DNA of 12,368 nucleotides from Bacillota bacterium (GTDB lineage: Bacteria > Bacillota > Clostridia > Acetivibrionales > DSM-1351): contig JAEZIV010000413.1 of the NCBI GenBank assembly GCA_023436515.1, positions 1-12,368 of the forward strand, written 5' to 3'. The position numbers were made by a program, and so were the translations under genes. How positions within the stretch are numbered: position 1 is the stretch's first letter; each line of letters opens with the position of its first letter. Positions 1-5,820 of this stretch are shown here, in pieces. The notes under the pieces were generated by a model that had not been told where the DNA came from, made no database searches, and was given only the letters and a program-made list of their open reading frames with translations.

Positions 1-2
1 GT

Positions 3-105
3 CCTATGCAATTACCCCGATTAGTTAAGCTGCCTATTGCAATTGCGCTGTCCTTTGCCATTAATTTGCCCTTGCAAATCGTCCCTGAGGCTATTTATTT
101 GCCCT
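3..105. repeat. short imperfect repeats at left edge, no clear gene
   Basis: A motif of the form CCT(A/T)TGC(A/C)ATT recurs at 3-13, 33-44 (with one extra T) and 52-62, with a weaker version at 70-79. ATTTGCCCT occurs at 64-72 and again at 97-105, inside the 3' end of murC. A small inverted repeat, ATTTGC/GCAAAT, lies at 64-79 but has no T-run on either strand, so it is not a convincing murC terminator. Two short open frames cross this stretch: one on the minus strand from an ATG at 61 running off the left edge, and one on the plus strand ending at 113. Neither has a convincing ribosome binding site or a recognisable product. The repeats may be the edge of a larger array outside the window. 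Confidence 0.3.
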
Positions 106-1491
106 CAGATTAAGGAATAGTTCACCGCATCTGACAATATCACCGGCGCCCATGGTCAGTATCAGATCCCCGGCTTGAGCGTTTTTGTCCAGATGTTGAG
201 CTATTTCCTGGAAGTCACCGATATAAGTTGCATTGCCCCCCTGCTCACATATTTTATCTGCCAGCTGACGGGAGTGAATATCTCCCGGATCCTTTTCACG
301 AGCGGCGTATATATCTGTGACAATTATATTGTCCGCATTCCCAAAGGCTTGTGAAAACTCATTTATAAAGGCTTTGGTTCTGGTGTAGGTATGTGGCTGA
401 AATACACACCATATTTTATTGTGAACAGTGTTAGCGGCTGCATTCAATGTAGCCTTGACCTCTGAAGGATGATGAGCATAATCGTCTATAACCTTTATGC
501 CGTCCACCAAACCCTTGAGCTCAAACCTCTTATGGCTCCCACCGAAGGCAAGAAGTCCCGCTGTAATGCTTTCCATGCTGCAGCCGCAGGTATGGCAAGC
601 GGCTATGGCAGCGAGAGCATTACTGACATTATGTGGGCCTGGGACTGATAGTTCAACCCTTCCAAGCTGTTCACCCTCCTTTAATACGTCGAAGGAGGCG
701 CAGCCAAGACCGTTATAGGAAATGTTCCCTGCAGTCCACATTGCTGAGGGACTTTTTAGCCCGTAGGTAATCTTGTTACAGCTTTTCTCACTAATAACTG
801 ACATTACATTAGCATCGTCAGCACAGGCGATAATATAGCCCTTTGCTGGGATGAGGGAAATAAACTCCCTGAAGGTGCTTTTTATATGCTCCAGATCTCT
901 GAAGTAATCAACATGATCTATTTCGACATTCAATATAACAGCCATAAAGGGGTGGAATTTCAAGAAGCTGCCAAAGTATTCGCAAGCCTCTGTAACAAAG
1001 TATTCTGATGCCCCAATCCGTGTATTTCCACCTATACAGTCCAATTCTCCCCCAATATGGGCAGTCGGGTCAGTACCAGCCTCAAGCATAATGGTGGTAA
1101 TCATTGAAGTAGTGGTAGTCTTTCCGTGTGTCCCTGAAACAGCTATTCCAAAGGAATGCTGCTTCATTATAAGACCCAGCAGCTCTGCTCGGTCAATAAC
1201 AGGTATGTTAAGCTGTCTGGAGCGAAGCATTTCGGGATTATCCTCCTTAACTGCAACTGTGTAAACCACAAGATCAGGGCTCACAATGTTTTCGGGACTG
1301 TGGCCTATATAAACCTGAGCTCCCATGCACTCCAGCTTTTGTGTAGCTTTAGAGGCTTTTATATCGGAGCCCGACACCCTGTAGCCCTGACTTATAAGAA
1401 TCTCTGCAAGCCCGCTCATGCTGGAACCACCAATACCTATAAAGTGAACATTTTTTATATGGTCTGAATCCAAAAGGTTGAAATTAATCAA
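91..1491 (-). CDS. murC: UDP-N-acetylmuramate--L-alanine ligase MurC
   Basis: Cytoplasmic ATP-dependent ligase that adds L-alanine to UDP-MurNAc, the first step in building the peptidoglycan stem peptide. All Mur-ligase landmarks are visible: the N-terminal nucleotide-sugar loop GIGGSSMSG (about residue 19), the ATP loop GTHGKTTT (about 120-127), the EACEY motif, NVEIDHVDYF, GSHKRFE, DDYAHHPSEV and FQPHTYTRT. The length (466 aa) is normal for the family. A GTG at 1500 would extend the frame by three codons, but it directly abuts the AAGGAG sequence. The TTG at 1491-1489 sits about 7 nt after AGGAG and is the better start. The gene is transcribed away from purR, from its own promoter at 1583-1611. 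It is the only minus-strand gene in the window. Identity is near certain; the start is probable. Confidence 0.97.
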   Translation of the reverse strand: MINFNLLDSDHIKNVHFIGIGGSSMSGLAEILISQGYRVSGSDIKASKATQKLECMGAQVYIGHSPENIVSPDLVVYTVAVKEDNPEMLRSRQLNIPVIDRAELLGLIMKQHSFGIAVSGTHGKTTTTSMITTIMLEAGTDPTAHIGGELDCIGGNTRIGASEYFVTEACEYFGSFLKFHPFMAVILNVEIDHVDYFRDLEHIKSTFREFISLIPAKGYIIACADDANVMSVISEKSCNKITYGLKSPSAMWTAGNISYNGLGCASFDVLKEGEQLGRVELSVPGPHNVSNALAAIAACHTCGCSMESITAGLLAFGGSHKRFELKGLVDGIKVIDDYAHHPSEVKATLNAAANTVHNKIWCVFQPHTYTRTKAFINEFSQAFGNADNIIVTDIYAAREKDPGDIHSRQLADKICEQGGNATYIGDFQEIAQHLDKNAQAGDLILTMGAGDIVRCGELFLNLRANK

Positions 1492-1582
1492 AGAAAACAC
1501 TCCTTCGTGATAATACTATTTATATTTTATTAATAACAATTAGTAACTGCTATAAATTATTGCCAAAACTGTGAACATAAAA

Positions 1583-1611
1583 ATAATACCTTATTTTCAT
1601 CCAAATGTAAA
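1583..1611 (-). promoter_or_regulatory. sigma-A-type promoter for murC
   Basis: Read on the minus strand, TTTACA (1611-1606) is followed after exactly 17 nt by TATTAT (1588-1583). Each hexamer differs from consensus by one base. It lies about 90 nt upstream of the murC start and points at it, leaving a 5' leader of about 85 nt. Confidence 0.6.
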
Positions 1612-1704
1612 AGAAATTAAAAGACACACCTGTTGGTAGTTTATAATCCGTATAATATTAGTATATGACGCTTTGAAAATGATTATTTTAAATGTCTTAA
1701 TTTA

Positions 1705-1719
1705 ATTATTCCGAATAAT
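1705..1719. promoter_or_regulatory. possible PurBox-like palindrome
   Basis: ATTATT-CCG-AATAAT has perfect 6-bp arms around CCG. The B. subtilis PurBox has the core CCGAAC in an AT-rich context, so CCGAAT here is one base off. It lies about 80 nt upstream of purR, where an autoregulatory site would be expected. ATTATTC recurs at 1738-1744, but no clear second inverted box was found, so this is tentative. Confidence 0.25.
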
Positions 1720-1756
1720 AATGTGAAATTAAGTTTTATTATTCAATACTTTATTG

Positions 1757-1762
1757 TATAAT
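1757..1762 (+). promoter_or_regulatory. candidate -10 box for purR
   Basis: A perfect TATAAT lies 35 nt upstream of the purR ATG. The -35 region (TTTTAT, around 1734-1739, 17-nt spacing) is poor, so this promoter would be weak or activator-dependent, or another promoter is used. Confidence 0.35.
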
Positions 1763-1797
1763 AATTATTAATGTTTACAATGATATGGGGAGATAAA

Positions 1798-2607
1798 ATG
1801 GATAAAATCCAAAGAAATGAAAGACTTGCAATAATTATGAAAACCTTGTGTGACCATCCTAATAAAATATACACTCTGGGATATTTTTCGGAAATGTTCG
1901 GTTCTGCCAAATCAACAATCAGCGAAGACCTTGACTTTTTACAAAAAACCTTTGAGAAAAATAGTATGGGAAATATTTGCACAATTTCCGGTGCTTCAGG
2001 TGGAGTTAAGTACGTTCCCTTTATAAATGAAGCCGAAATACAGTTAACTCTAAAGGAGTTGTCTAAGGAGTTGTCAAATCCTGAAAGAGTACTTCCAGGT
2101 GGGTATTTGTACATGCTAGATATTATCTATAACCCTGAGTGGGTTAATAAAATTGCAAGGATGTTTGCCAGTAAATTTTCCAAGCTGGACCTGGATTGTG
2201 TTATAACAGTAGAAACAAAAGGTATCCCCCTTGCCTTTGCAACAGCGCAATACCTGGATGTTCCACTTGTTATTGTACGTCATTATAATGAAGCTACTGA
2301 CGGCGCTTCGGTTAACATAAATTATGTCTCAGCCTCTGCTAAGAAGATTCAGACTATGGTTCTTCCCATGAAGTCATTAAAGAGAAATTCGAAATTGCTT
2401 TTTATAGATGATTTCATGAAGGGTGGCGGGACATCAAAGGGTATTATTGAGATGGCTAACCAGTTCAACAGTGAGGTTGTGGGGATTGGAGTACTGATAG
2501 AAACCAACCAGCCAAACAAGAAGCTGGTTGAGAACTATTATTCCCTAGTAACCTTAAATGCAGATTTACAGGAGAATACAACAATTGATATAAAGCCCAA
2601 TATTTAG
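1798..2607 (+). CDS. purR: purine operon repressor, PurR family
   Basis: PRPP-responsive transcriptional repressor of purine synthesis and salvage genes (role known from B. subtilis PurR). At 269 aa it is close to the family length. The N-terminal winged-helix part (about residues 1-70) carries the family's AKSTISEDL segment. The C-terminal part is a phosphoribosyltransferase-like fold with the PRPP loop FIDDFMKGGGT (about residues 202-212) and the conserved NPERVLPGGY and TKGIPLA stretches. The ATG at 1798 is chosen over the in-frame ATG at 1771 because GGGGAG (1787-1792) lies 5 nt before it and because the family begins close to this point. It is divergent from murC and ends at a strong terminator. 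The PRPP-making prs gene lies a few genes downstream. yabJ, which follows purR in B. subtilis, is absent. Confidence 0.95.
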   Translation: MDKIQRNERLAIIMKTLCDHPNKIYTLGYFSEMFGSAKSTISEDLDFLQKTFEKNSMGNICTISGASGGVKYVPFINEAEIQLTLKELSKELSNPERVLPGGYLYMLDIIYNPEWVNKIARMFASKFSKLDLDCVITVETKGIPLAFATAQYLDVPLVIVRHYNEATDGASVNINYVSASAKKIQTMVLPMKSLKRNSKLLFIDDFMKGGGTSKGIIEMANQFNSEVVGIGVLIETNQPNKKLVENYYSLVTLNADLQENTTIDIKPNI

Positions 2608-2634
2608 CCAATTCAATTTTAAGAAGACTTACCG

Positions 2635-2684
2635 GCCTTCAAGTATCGAAAATAGATCGATTACTTGAAGGCTGTTTTATATTT
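2635..2684 (+). terminator. rho-independent terminator after purR
   Basis: A perfect 11-bp stem, GCCTTCAAGTA (2635-2645) with TACTTGAAGGC (2662-2672), followed by TGTTTTATATTTT. The loop is long (16 nt) and can pair further through TCGA/TCGA. It separates purR from spoVG. Confidence 0.85.
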
Positions 2685-2720
2685 TCATGAATTTTACTTT
2701 ATATGTCGTGTTGAAAGGAA

Positions 2721-2757
2721 GAATAAACAAAAAAAATGTAAAATTATAAGCTAAAAA
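2721..2757 (+). promoter_or_regulatory. AT-rich box upstream of spoVG promoter
   Basis: A very A-rich stretch, including an eight-A run, directly upstream of the sigma-H promoter. In B. subtilis a similar AT-rich box at spoVG binds AbrB. Similar use here is inferred from position and composition only. Confidence 0.35.
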
Positions 2758-2786
2758 GAAGGATTTTCAACCCTGATGGCGAATTA
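2758..2786 (+). promoter_or_regulatory. sigma-H promoter of spoVG
   Basis: GAAGGATTT (2758-2766) matches the sigma-H -35 consensus RNAGGAWWW, and GGCGAATTA (2778-2786) matches the -10 consensus RNNGAATWW, with 11 nt between them. Transcription should start near 2792. B. subtilis spoVG has a sigma-H promoter at the same place, with very similar -35, -10 and downstream ACACT sequence. Confidence 0.8.
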
Positions 2787-2826
2787 TATACACTAACTCA
2801 AAATATTTCTTGGAGGTTTCGACGTT

Positions 2827-3087
2827 ATGGAAATTACAGACATAAGGATCAGAAAAATTGATACTGAAGGAAAAATGAAGGCAGTAGTGTCAGTAACTTT
2901 TGACAATGAGTTTGTTGTACATGATATCAAGATTATCGAAAGCCAAAATGGATTGTTTATTGCAATGCCAAGCAGGAAGACACCGGATGGTGAATTCAGA
3001 GATATAGCTCATCCAATTAACGCCACAGCCAGAGAAAAACTTCAGAGTGCGATTTTAGCTAGTTTCGAAAGTTCATTACAGGAATAA
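2827..3087 (+). CDS. spoVG: septation / sporulation regulator SpoVG
   Basis: Small nucleic-acid-binding regulator. In B. subtilis it affects asymmetric septation and sporulation, and homologues bind RNA or DNA and control many genes post-transcriptionally. The whole protein fits the family: [10 protein letters not shown] at the N terminus, [35 protein letters not shown] (shown in two overlapping family blocks: [10 protein letters not shown] and [14 protein letters not shown]), then a helical tail. At 86 aa it is slightly shorter than the B. subtilis protein, with a shorter C-terminal tail. GGAGG (2813-2817) precedes the ATG by 9 nt. It has its own sigma-H promoter and its own terminator, so it is probably a single-gene unit. 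Confidence 0.97.
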   Translation: MEITDIRIRKIDTEGKMKAVVSVTFDNEFVVHDIKIIESQNGLFIAMPSRKTPDGEFRDIAHPINATAREKLQSAILASFESSLQE

Positions 3088-3101
3088 TCCAAGAATAATT
3101 T

Positions 3102-3131
3102 AAAAGGATACTTTTAGGAGTATCTTTTTTT
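3102..3131 (+). terminator. rho-independent terminator after spoVG
   Basis: GATACT (3107-3112) pairs with AGTATC (3119-3124) over a 6-nt loop and is followed by seven T residues. Upstream A residues can extend the pairing into the T-run. The T-run also forms the outer end of the inverted repeat described next. Confidence 0.75.
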
Positions 3132-3232
3132 ATTGTCTAGGAAGTAGATATTTTTGTGCAAAAAGGAGTATTGGAACACATATGGATAAAGGCGTATTTG
3201 ACATATGGAAAAGTTTCCTAGACAATAAAAAA
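3126..3232. repeat. 107-bp segment bounded by an 18-bp perfect inverted repeat
   Basis: TTTTTTATTGTCTAGGAA (3126-3143) is repeated exactly in inverted orientation at 3215-3232, with 71 nt between. The segment begins within the spoVG terminator T-run. The enclosed part has a direct repeat ACATATGGA (3178-3186, 3201-3209), a palindromic TTTTTG-TG-CAAAAA (3151-3164) and a promoter-like TTGACA. A partial third copy of the arm lies at 3262-3274. The arrangement fits a small MITE-like element, an invertible segment or a paired protein-binding site. No recombinase or transposase gene is nearby, so its nature is unknown. Confidence 0.6.
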
Positions 3233-3238
3233 CATTAA
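3182..3238 (+). CDS. possible 18-residue peptide inside the inverted-repeat segment
   Basis: ATG at 3182 to TAA at 3236-3238 would encode MDKGVFDIWKSFLDNKKH. AGGAG (3164-3168 region) lies about 13 nt before it, which is longer than ideal. The last third is encoded by the right arm of the inverted repeat. Such a short frame can arise by chance, and there is no recognisable family. Confidence 0.15.
   Translation: MDKGVFDIWKSFLDNKKH
3198..3226 (+). promoter_or_regulatory. candidate sigma-A promoter spanning the right repeat arm
   Basis: A perfect TTGACA (3198-3203), 17 nt, then GACAAT (3221-3226, four of six consensus bases). The -10 lies in the right arm of the inverted repeat and the -35 in the enclosed segment. 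Transcription would start near 3233 and run into the stem-loop region and on toward glmU. Confidence 0.4.
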
Positions 3239-3243
3239 TTTAT

Positions 3244-3340
3244 GCGCGCGTGAAATTTTCCTTGTCTAGTAAGTGCAATGAAGTCATTATCTGCGAGGAA
3301 ACACGCATGCGCAAACAAAAGTGGCTATGCCACCTTTGTT
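3244..3340 (+). ncRNA. candidate structured RNA in the spoVG-glmU spacer
   Basis: A GC-rich island stands out from AT-rich surroundings. GCGCGCGTG (3244-3252) and TTTCCT (3257-3262) pair with AGGAAA (3296-3301) and CACGC-AT-GCGC (3302-3312), giving 15 base pairs with two bulges. The 33-nt loop holds a small AATG/CATT hairpin and the third TTGTCTAG copy. A second hairpin follows: AACAAAAGTGGC (3314-3325), loop TAT, GCCACCTTTGTT (3329-3340), 12 bp with one mismatch. A promoter-like site lies just upstream. The tail after the second hairpin is not T-rich, so termination there is uncertain. It could be a small RNA or part of the glmU leader. It matches no RNA family I recognise. Confidence 0.35.
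3317..3340. terminator. hairpin, possibly a weak bidirectional terminator
   Basis: GTGGC-TAT-GCCAC with flanking AACAAA/TTTGTT. On the plus strand it is followed by CTTTGTTATG. On the minus strand it is followed by TTTTGTTT, which is the better terminator tail. It could end a transcript coming from either side, but efficiency is doubtful. Confidence 0.3.
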
Positions 3341-3463
3341 ATGTCAATAAAATCGTGCACAAGTTAATCAAGGAATATCTCATTATTTTTGTTACTGTTA
3401 TAGTTGAAATTATTATATAAAAGTGAGAGAATATAACCTGTAAAATACAGTGGGGGCTTGACA

Positions 3464-4645
3464 ATGAAAATATTAGGTTTAGTAATCTCCGATGACAATA
3501 ATAGTGCTTTTAAATCCAAAAGCACAAAGGAAAGTCATAACTTATTGGGTCAGAGTGTCCAACAGTGGTCAGCTTCGTGTATGACCAGTATTACAAACGA
3601 TATTGAGGCTGTAACCTTCGGGGAGTTGGAGCGATGTAAGGAGCTTGTGGCTACAGCGGATATTATCATTATTAACTGGGCTGACCAGCCCTTGGTAATG
3701 GCTGACACCTTAAAAAGTCTTCTGAACAAGCATATCAATGAAGGAAACAATGCCACAGCTATATTTGCAGAGAGTCATGAAAGCATTAGCGAAGCAGCGG
3801 TATATATTTTTAACGGCAGTGAGCTTTCACAAAAGCTTAATGAAATTGAATCCCTTAACCTTTCCAGAGAAGTAATTAAAAAAATATTTCTCACACTTAA
3901 AGATACAAGTAAAATAATGACAGAGGATTATTATGAATTCCTTGTAATAACCGATAGGATAGCACTTGCTGAAGCGAGCTCGGAGCTAAAGGGTAGAATT
4001 CTCAGTGATATTATGCTTTCGGGTGTTACAATAGTCGATCCGGCATCAACCCATATAGATGTCAACGTCTGCATCGGTGAGGATACCACAATTCTCCCTA
4101 ACACTATATTAAAGGGAAATACGGATATCGGAGAGGATTGCATAATTGGTCCCAATAGTACAATAACTAACTGCAAAATTGGAAATAATGTAGAGGTGAC
4201 AAATTCGGTTGCTGTTGATAGCTCCATTGGTGATGAGACCCACGTTGGTCCATTTGCATATCTGAGGCCCGGCAGTATGATCGGATGTAACGTAAAAATC
4301 GGGGATTTTGTTGAAATAAAAAAATCTGTTATTGGAGACAAAACAAAGATTTCTCACCTGACATATGTGGGAGATGCTGAGGTAGGAGCGAATGTAAATA
4401 TTGGCTGCGGAGTTGTATTCGTTAATTATGATGGTAAACATAAAAACAAAACGGTAGTGGGAGATAATTCCTTTATCGGCTGCAACACAAATTTAATATC
4501 ACCTGTAGTTGTGCATAAGGATGCTTATATAGCAGCAGGATCTACTATTACTGATGAAGTGCCTGAAAACTCCCTTGCTATTGCAAGAGAACGTCAGATA
4601 ATCAAAGAAGATTGGGTAATAAGAAAAGATATGAAGCGCAAATAA
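3464..4645 (+). CDS. glmU: GlmU-like glucosamine-1-phosphate acetyltransferase with degenerate uridyltransferase domain
   Basis: GlmU normally makes UDP-GlcNAc for the cell wall by acetylating glucosamine-1-P (C-terminal left-handed beta-helix) and then adding UMP (N-terminal domain). The C-terminal half is intact from about residue 180: hexapeptide repeats and the acetyltransferase residues matching E. coli R333, K351, H363, Y366, N377, N386, Y387 and K392, here R268, K286, H298, Y301, N312, N321, Y322 and K327. The N-terminal part is only about 160 residues instead of about 228 and lacks the LAAGxGTRMxSxxPKVLH signature; the matching stretch reads VISDDNNSAFKSKSTKESHN. NWADQPLVMADTLKSLL is a remnant of the usual GDxPLL segment. 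Total length is 393 aa against about 456. GGGGG lies 7 nt before the ATG; the in-frame TTG at 3458 is too close. Reading frame and codon use look normal, so this is a divergent gene rather than a broken one. UMP transfer by this protein is doubtful. Confidence 0.9.
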   Translation: MKILGLVISDDNNSAFKSKSTKESHNLLGQSVQQWSASCMTSITNDIEAVTFGELERCKELVATADIIIINWADQPLVMADTLKSLLNKHINEGNNATAIFAESHESISEAAVYIFNGSELSQKLNEIESLNLSREVIKKIFLTLKDTSKIMTEDYYEFLVITDRIALAEASSELKGRILSDIMLSGVTIVDPASTHIDVNVCIGEDTTILPNTILKGNTDIGEDCIIGPNSTITNCKIGNNVEVTNSVAVDSSIGDETHVGPFAYLRPGSMIGCNVKIGDFVEIKKSVIGDKTKISHLTYVGDAEVGANVNIGCGVVFVNYDGKHKNKTVVGDNSFIGCNTNLISPVVVHKDAYIAAGSTITDEVPENSLAIARERQIIKEDWVIRKDMKRK

Positions 4646-4687
4646 TGTAGTGATTATAAACAACAGTGATAAAAAAGGAGAGTTGAA

Positions 4688-5647
4688 ATGAATTTGCATG
4701 GTAAGGACATAAAAATATTTACAGGTAATTCAAACAGACAACTGGTAAGCGAGATCGCTGAAAAAATAGGTATACCTGTAGGTGTTGCGAGTGTTGGGTG
4801 TTTTAGTGACGGAGAAATTGCAGTAAACGTCGGAGAGGTAGTAAGAGGTTCTGATGTATTTATTATTCAATCCACCTGTCAGCCTGTAAATGATAACCTT
4901 ATGGAGCTTCTTGTAATGATAGATGCGGTCAGGAGGGCCTCAGCAGGAAGGATAACTGCAGTAATACCGTATTTTGGCTATGCAAGACAGGATAGAAAAT
5001 CAAGGGCCAGAGATCCAATATCAGCCAAATTAGTTGCAAATCTTTTAACTATTGCCGGAGCAGACAGAATTTTAACAATGGACCTGCATGCACCGCAGAT
5101 CCAGGGATTTTTTGATATTCCCGTGGATCATTTGCTTGGAGTGCCTATTTTGGCGGAATATTTCAAATCCAAATTTAGGGGAGAGGATGACGTGGTTGTA
5201 GTATCCCCTGATGTAGGAAGTGTAACCAGATCCAGAAAGGTAGCCGAGAGACTTGACTGTCCGCTGGCCATAATTGACAAGCGCCGTCCTAAGGCAAATG
5301 TGTCAGAGGTTATGAATATTATTGGTGACATAAGAAATAAGAGATGTATTCTTGTGGATGACTTAATTGATACCGGGGGAACAATTGTAAACGGCGCAAA
5401 TGCATTAATGGATGCCGGAGCAAAGGAAGTATATGCTTGCTGTACCCATGCTGTATTATCGGGTCCGGCAATAAAGAGAATACAGGAATCGGAAATAAAG
5501 GAACTGGTGGTTCTCAATACCATTACGCTTAGTGAAGAAAAGAAGATTGAAAAAATAACAGCATTATCAGTTGCGGGGGTATTTGCAGAAGCAATTGAAA
5601 GAATTTATGGAGATATTTCAATAAGCACACTTTTTACACAGGTTTAG
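4688..5647 (+). CDS. prs: ribose-phosphate pyrophosphokinase (PRPP synthetase)
   Basis: Cytoplasmic enzyme that makes PRPP from ribose-5-phosphate and ATP, feeding purine, pyrimidine, NAD, histidine and tryptophan synthesis. At 319 aa it has full family length. Visible motifs: the flexible catalytic loop [10 protein letters not shown] (about 95-104), [11 protein letters not shown] (132-142) with the metal-binding histidine, and the PRPP loop [10 protein letters not shown] (about 223-232), where the usual DTAGT reads DTGGT. AAGGAG precedes the ATG with normal spacing. It lies 42 nt after glmU with no terminator between, so the two are probably cotranscribed, as in B. subtilis gcaD-prs. Its product is the effector of the nearby PurR. 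Confidence 0.98.
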   Translation: MNLHGKDIKIFTGNSNRQLVSEIAEKIGIPVGVASVGCFSDGEIAVNVGEVVRGSDVFIIQSTCQPVNDNLMELLVMIDAVRRASAGRITAVIPYFGYARQDRKSRARDPISAKLVANLLTIAGADRILTMDLHAPQIQGFFDIPVDHLLGVPILAEYFKSKFRGEDDVVVVSPDVGSVTRSRKVAERLDCPLAIIDKRRPKANVSEVMNIIGDIRNKRCILVDDLIDTGGTIVNGANALMDAGAKEVYACCTHAVLSGPAIKRIQESEIKELVVLNTITLSEEKKIEKITALSVAGVFAEAIERIYGDISISTLFTQV

Positions 5648-5713
5648 TGGTTTGTCCCTAAAAAATATTTTACAAAAGCAATTGATACTATTAAAATAAA
5701 TATGAAACCTTCA

Positions 5714-5743
5714 GGGGCGGTCCGGTTTTGGTACCGCCCTTTT
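5714..5743 (+). terminator. hairpin terminator after prs
   Basis: GGGCGGT (5715-5721) pairs with ACCGCCC (5733-5739) around an 11-nt loop and is followed by four T residues. The stem is strong but the T-run is short, so some read-through into pth is plausible. Confidence 0.7.
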
Positions 5744-5786
5744 AGATATGGGCAACGTAAATTTTTTACACTATGGTTAAAACAGG

Positions 5787-5805
5787 CGGCACTTTGTAAG
5801 TGCCG
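5787..5805 (+). promoter_or_regulatory. hairpin in the pth leader
   Basis: CGGCACTT-TGT-AAGTGCCG is a perfect 8-bp stem with a 3-nt loop. It ends 5 nt before the GGAGG of pth and has no T-run, so it is not a terminator. It may affect translation or mRNA stability. A GTG start at 5800 would fall inside its right arm, which argues against that longer start. Confidence 0.4.
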
Positions 5806-5820
5806 GGTTTGGAGGCAGTG

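Larger units (their letters stand above)
1492..1797. other. divergent murC/purR intergenic region
   Basis: About 306 nt of very AT-rich DNA between the divergent murC and purR genes. It contains a good leftward sigma-A-like promoter for murC (1583-1611), a TATAAT at 1651-1656 without a clear -35, a palindrome with a CCGAA core (1705-1719), and a rightward TATAAT (1757-1762) that may serve purR. No coding potential was seen. Confidence 0.7.
3088..3463. other. spoVG-glmU intergenic region
   Basis: 376 nt without a convincing gene. In order it holds the spoVG terminator, the 18-bp inverted repeat with a candidate promoter, the GC-rich stem-loop and second hairpin, then about 120 nt of AT-rich DNA before glmU. 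That last part includes a small CTGTA/TACAG hairpin (3439-3451) just before the glmU ribosome binding site. A weak TTGTTA / ATTATA pair with 17-nt spacing, near 3390-3420, is the only other promoter-like site for glmU. Confidence 0.6.

Noticed and set aside
1..61. Minus-strand gene starting at the ATG at 61 and running off the left edge
   Set aside because: Only 20 codons are visible, the upstream AAGGG is a weak ribosome binding site, and the repeats in the stretch make open frames likely by chance.
497..1467. Plus-strand open frames opposite murC (497-718 and 1156-1467)
   Set aside because: They overlap conserved murC codons on the other strand and encode nothing recognisable.
1492..1500. 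GTG start of murC at 1500
   Set aside because: It abuts the AAGGA of the ribosome binding site with no spacing, while the TTG three codons later has about 7 nt.
1771..1797. Longer purR from the ATG at 1771
   Set aside because: No ribosome binding site precedes it, GGGGAG sits correctly for the ATG at 1798, and family members begin near the later start.
3126..3340. CRISPR array or known riboswitch in the spoVG-glmU spacer
   Set aside because: The repeats are inverted and irregularly spaced, and no conserved core of a riboswitch class or glmS ribozyme was recognised.
3931..4441. Long minus-strand open frames opposite glmU
   Set aside because: They are antisense shadows of the conserved hexapeptide-repeat coding region, with no ribosome binding site or family features.
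5128..5523. 131-codon minus-strand frame opposite prs
   Set aside because: It is antisense to the highly conserved prs catalytic region and has no independent support.
5800..5820. GTG start of pth at 5800
   Set aside because: It lies inside the hairpin arm and before the GGAGG, and the added residues have no counterpart in the family.
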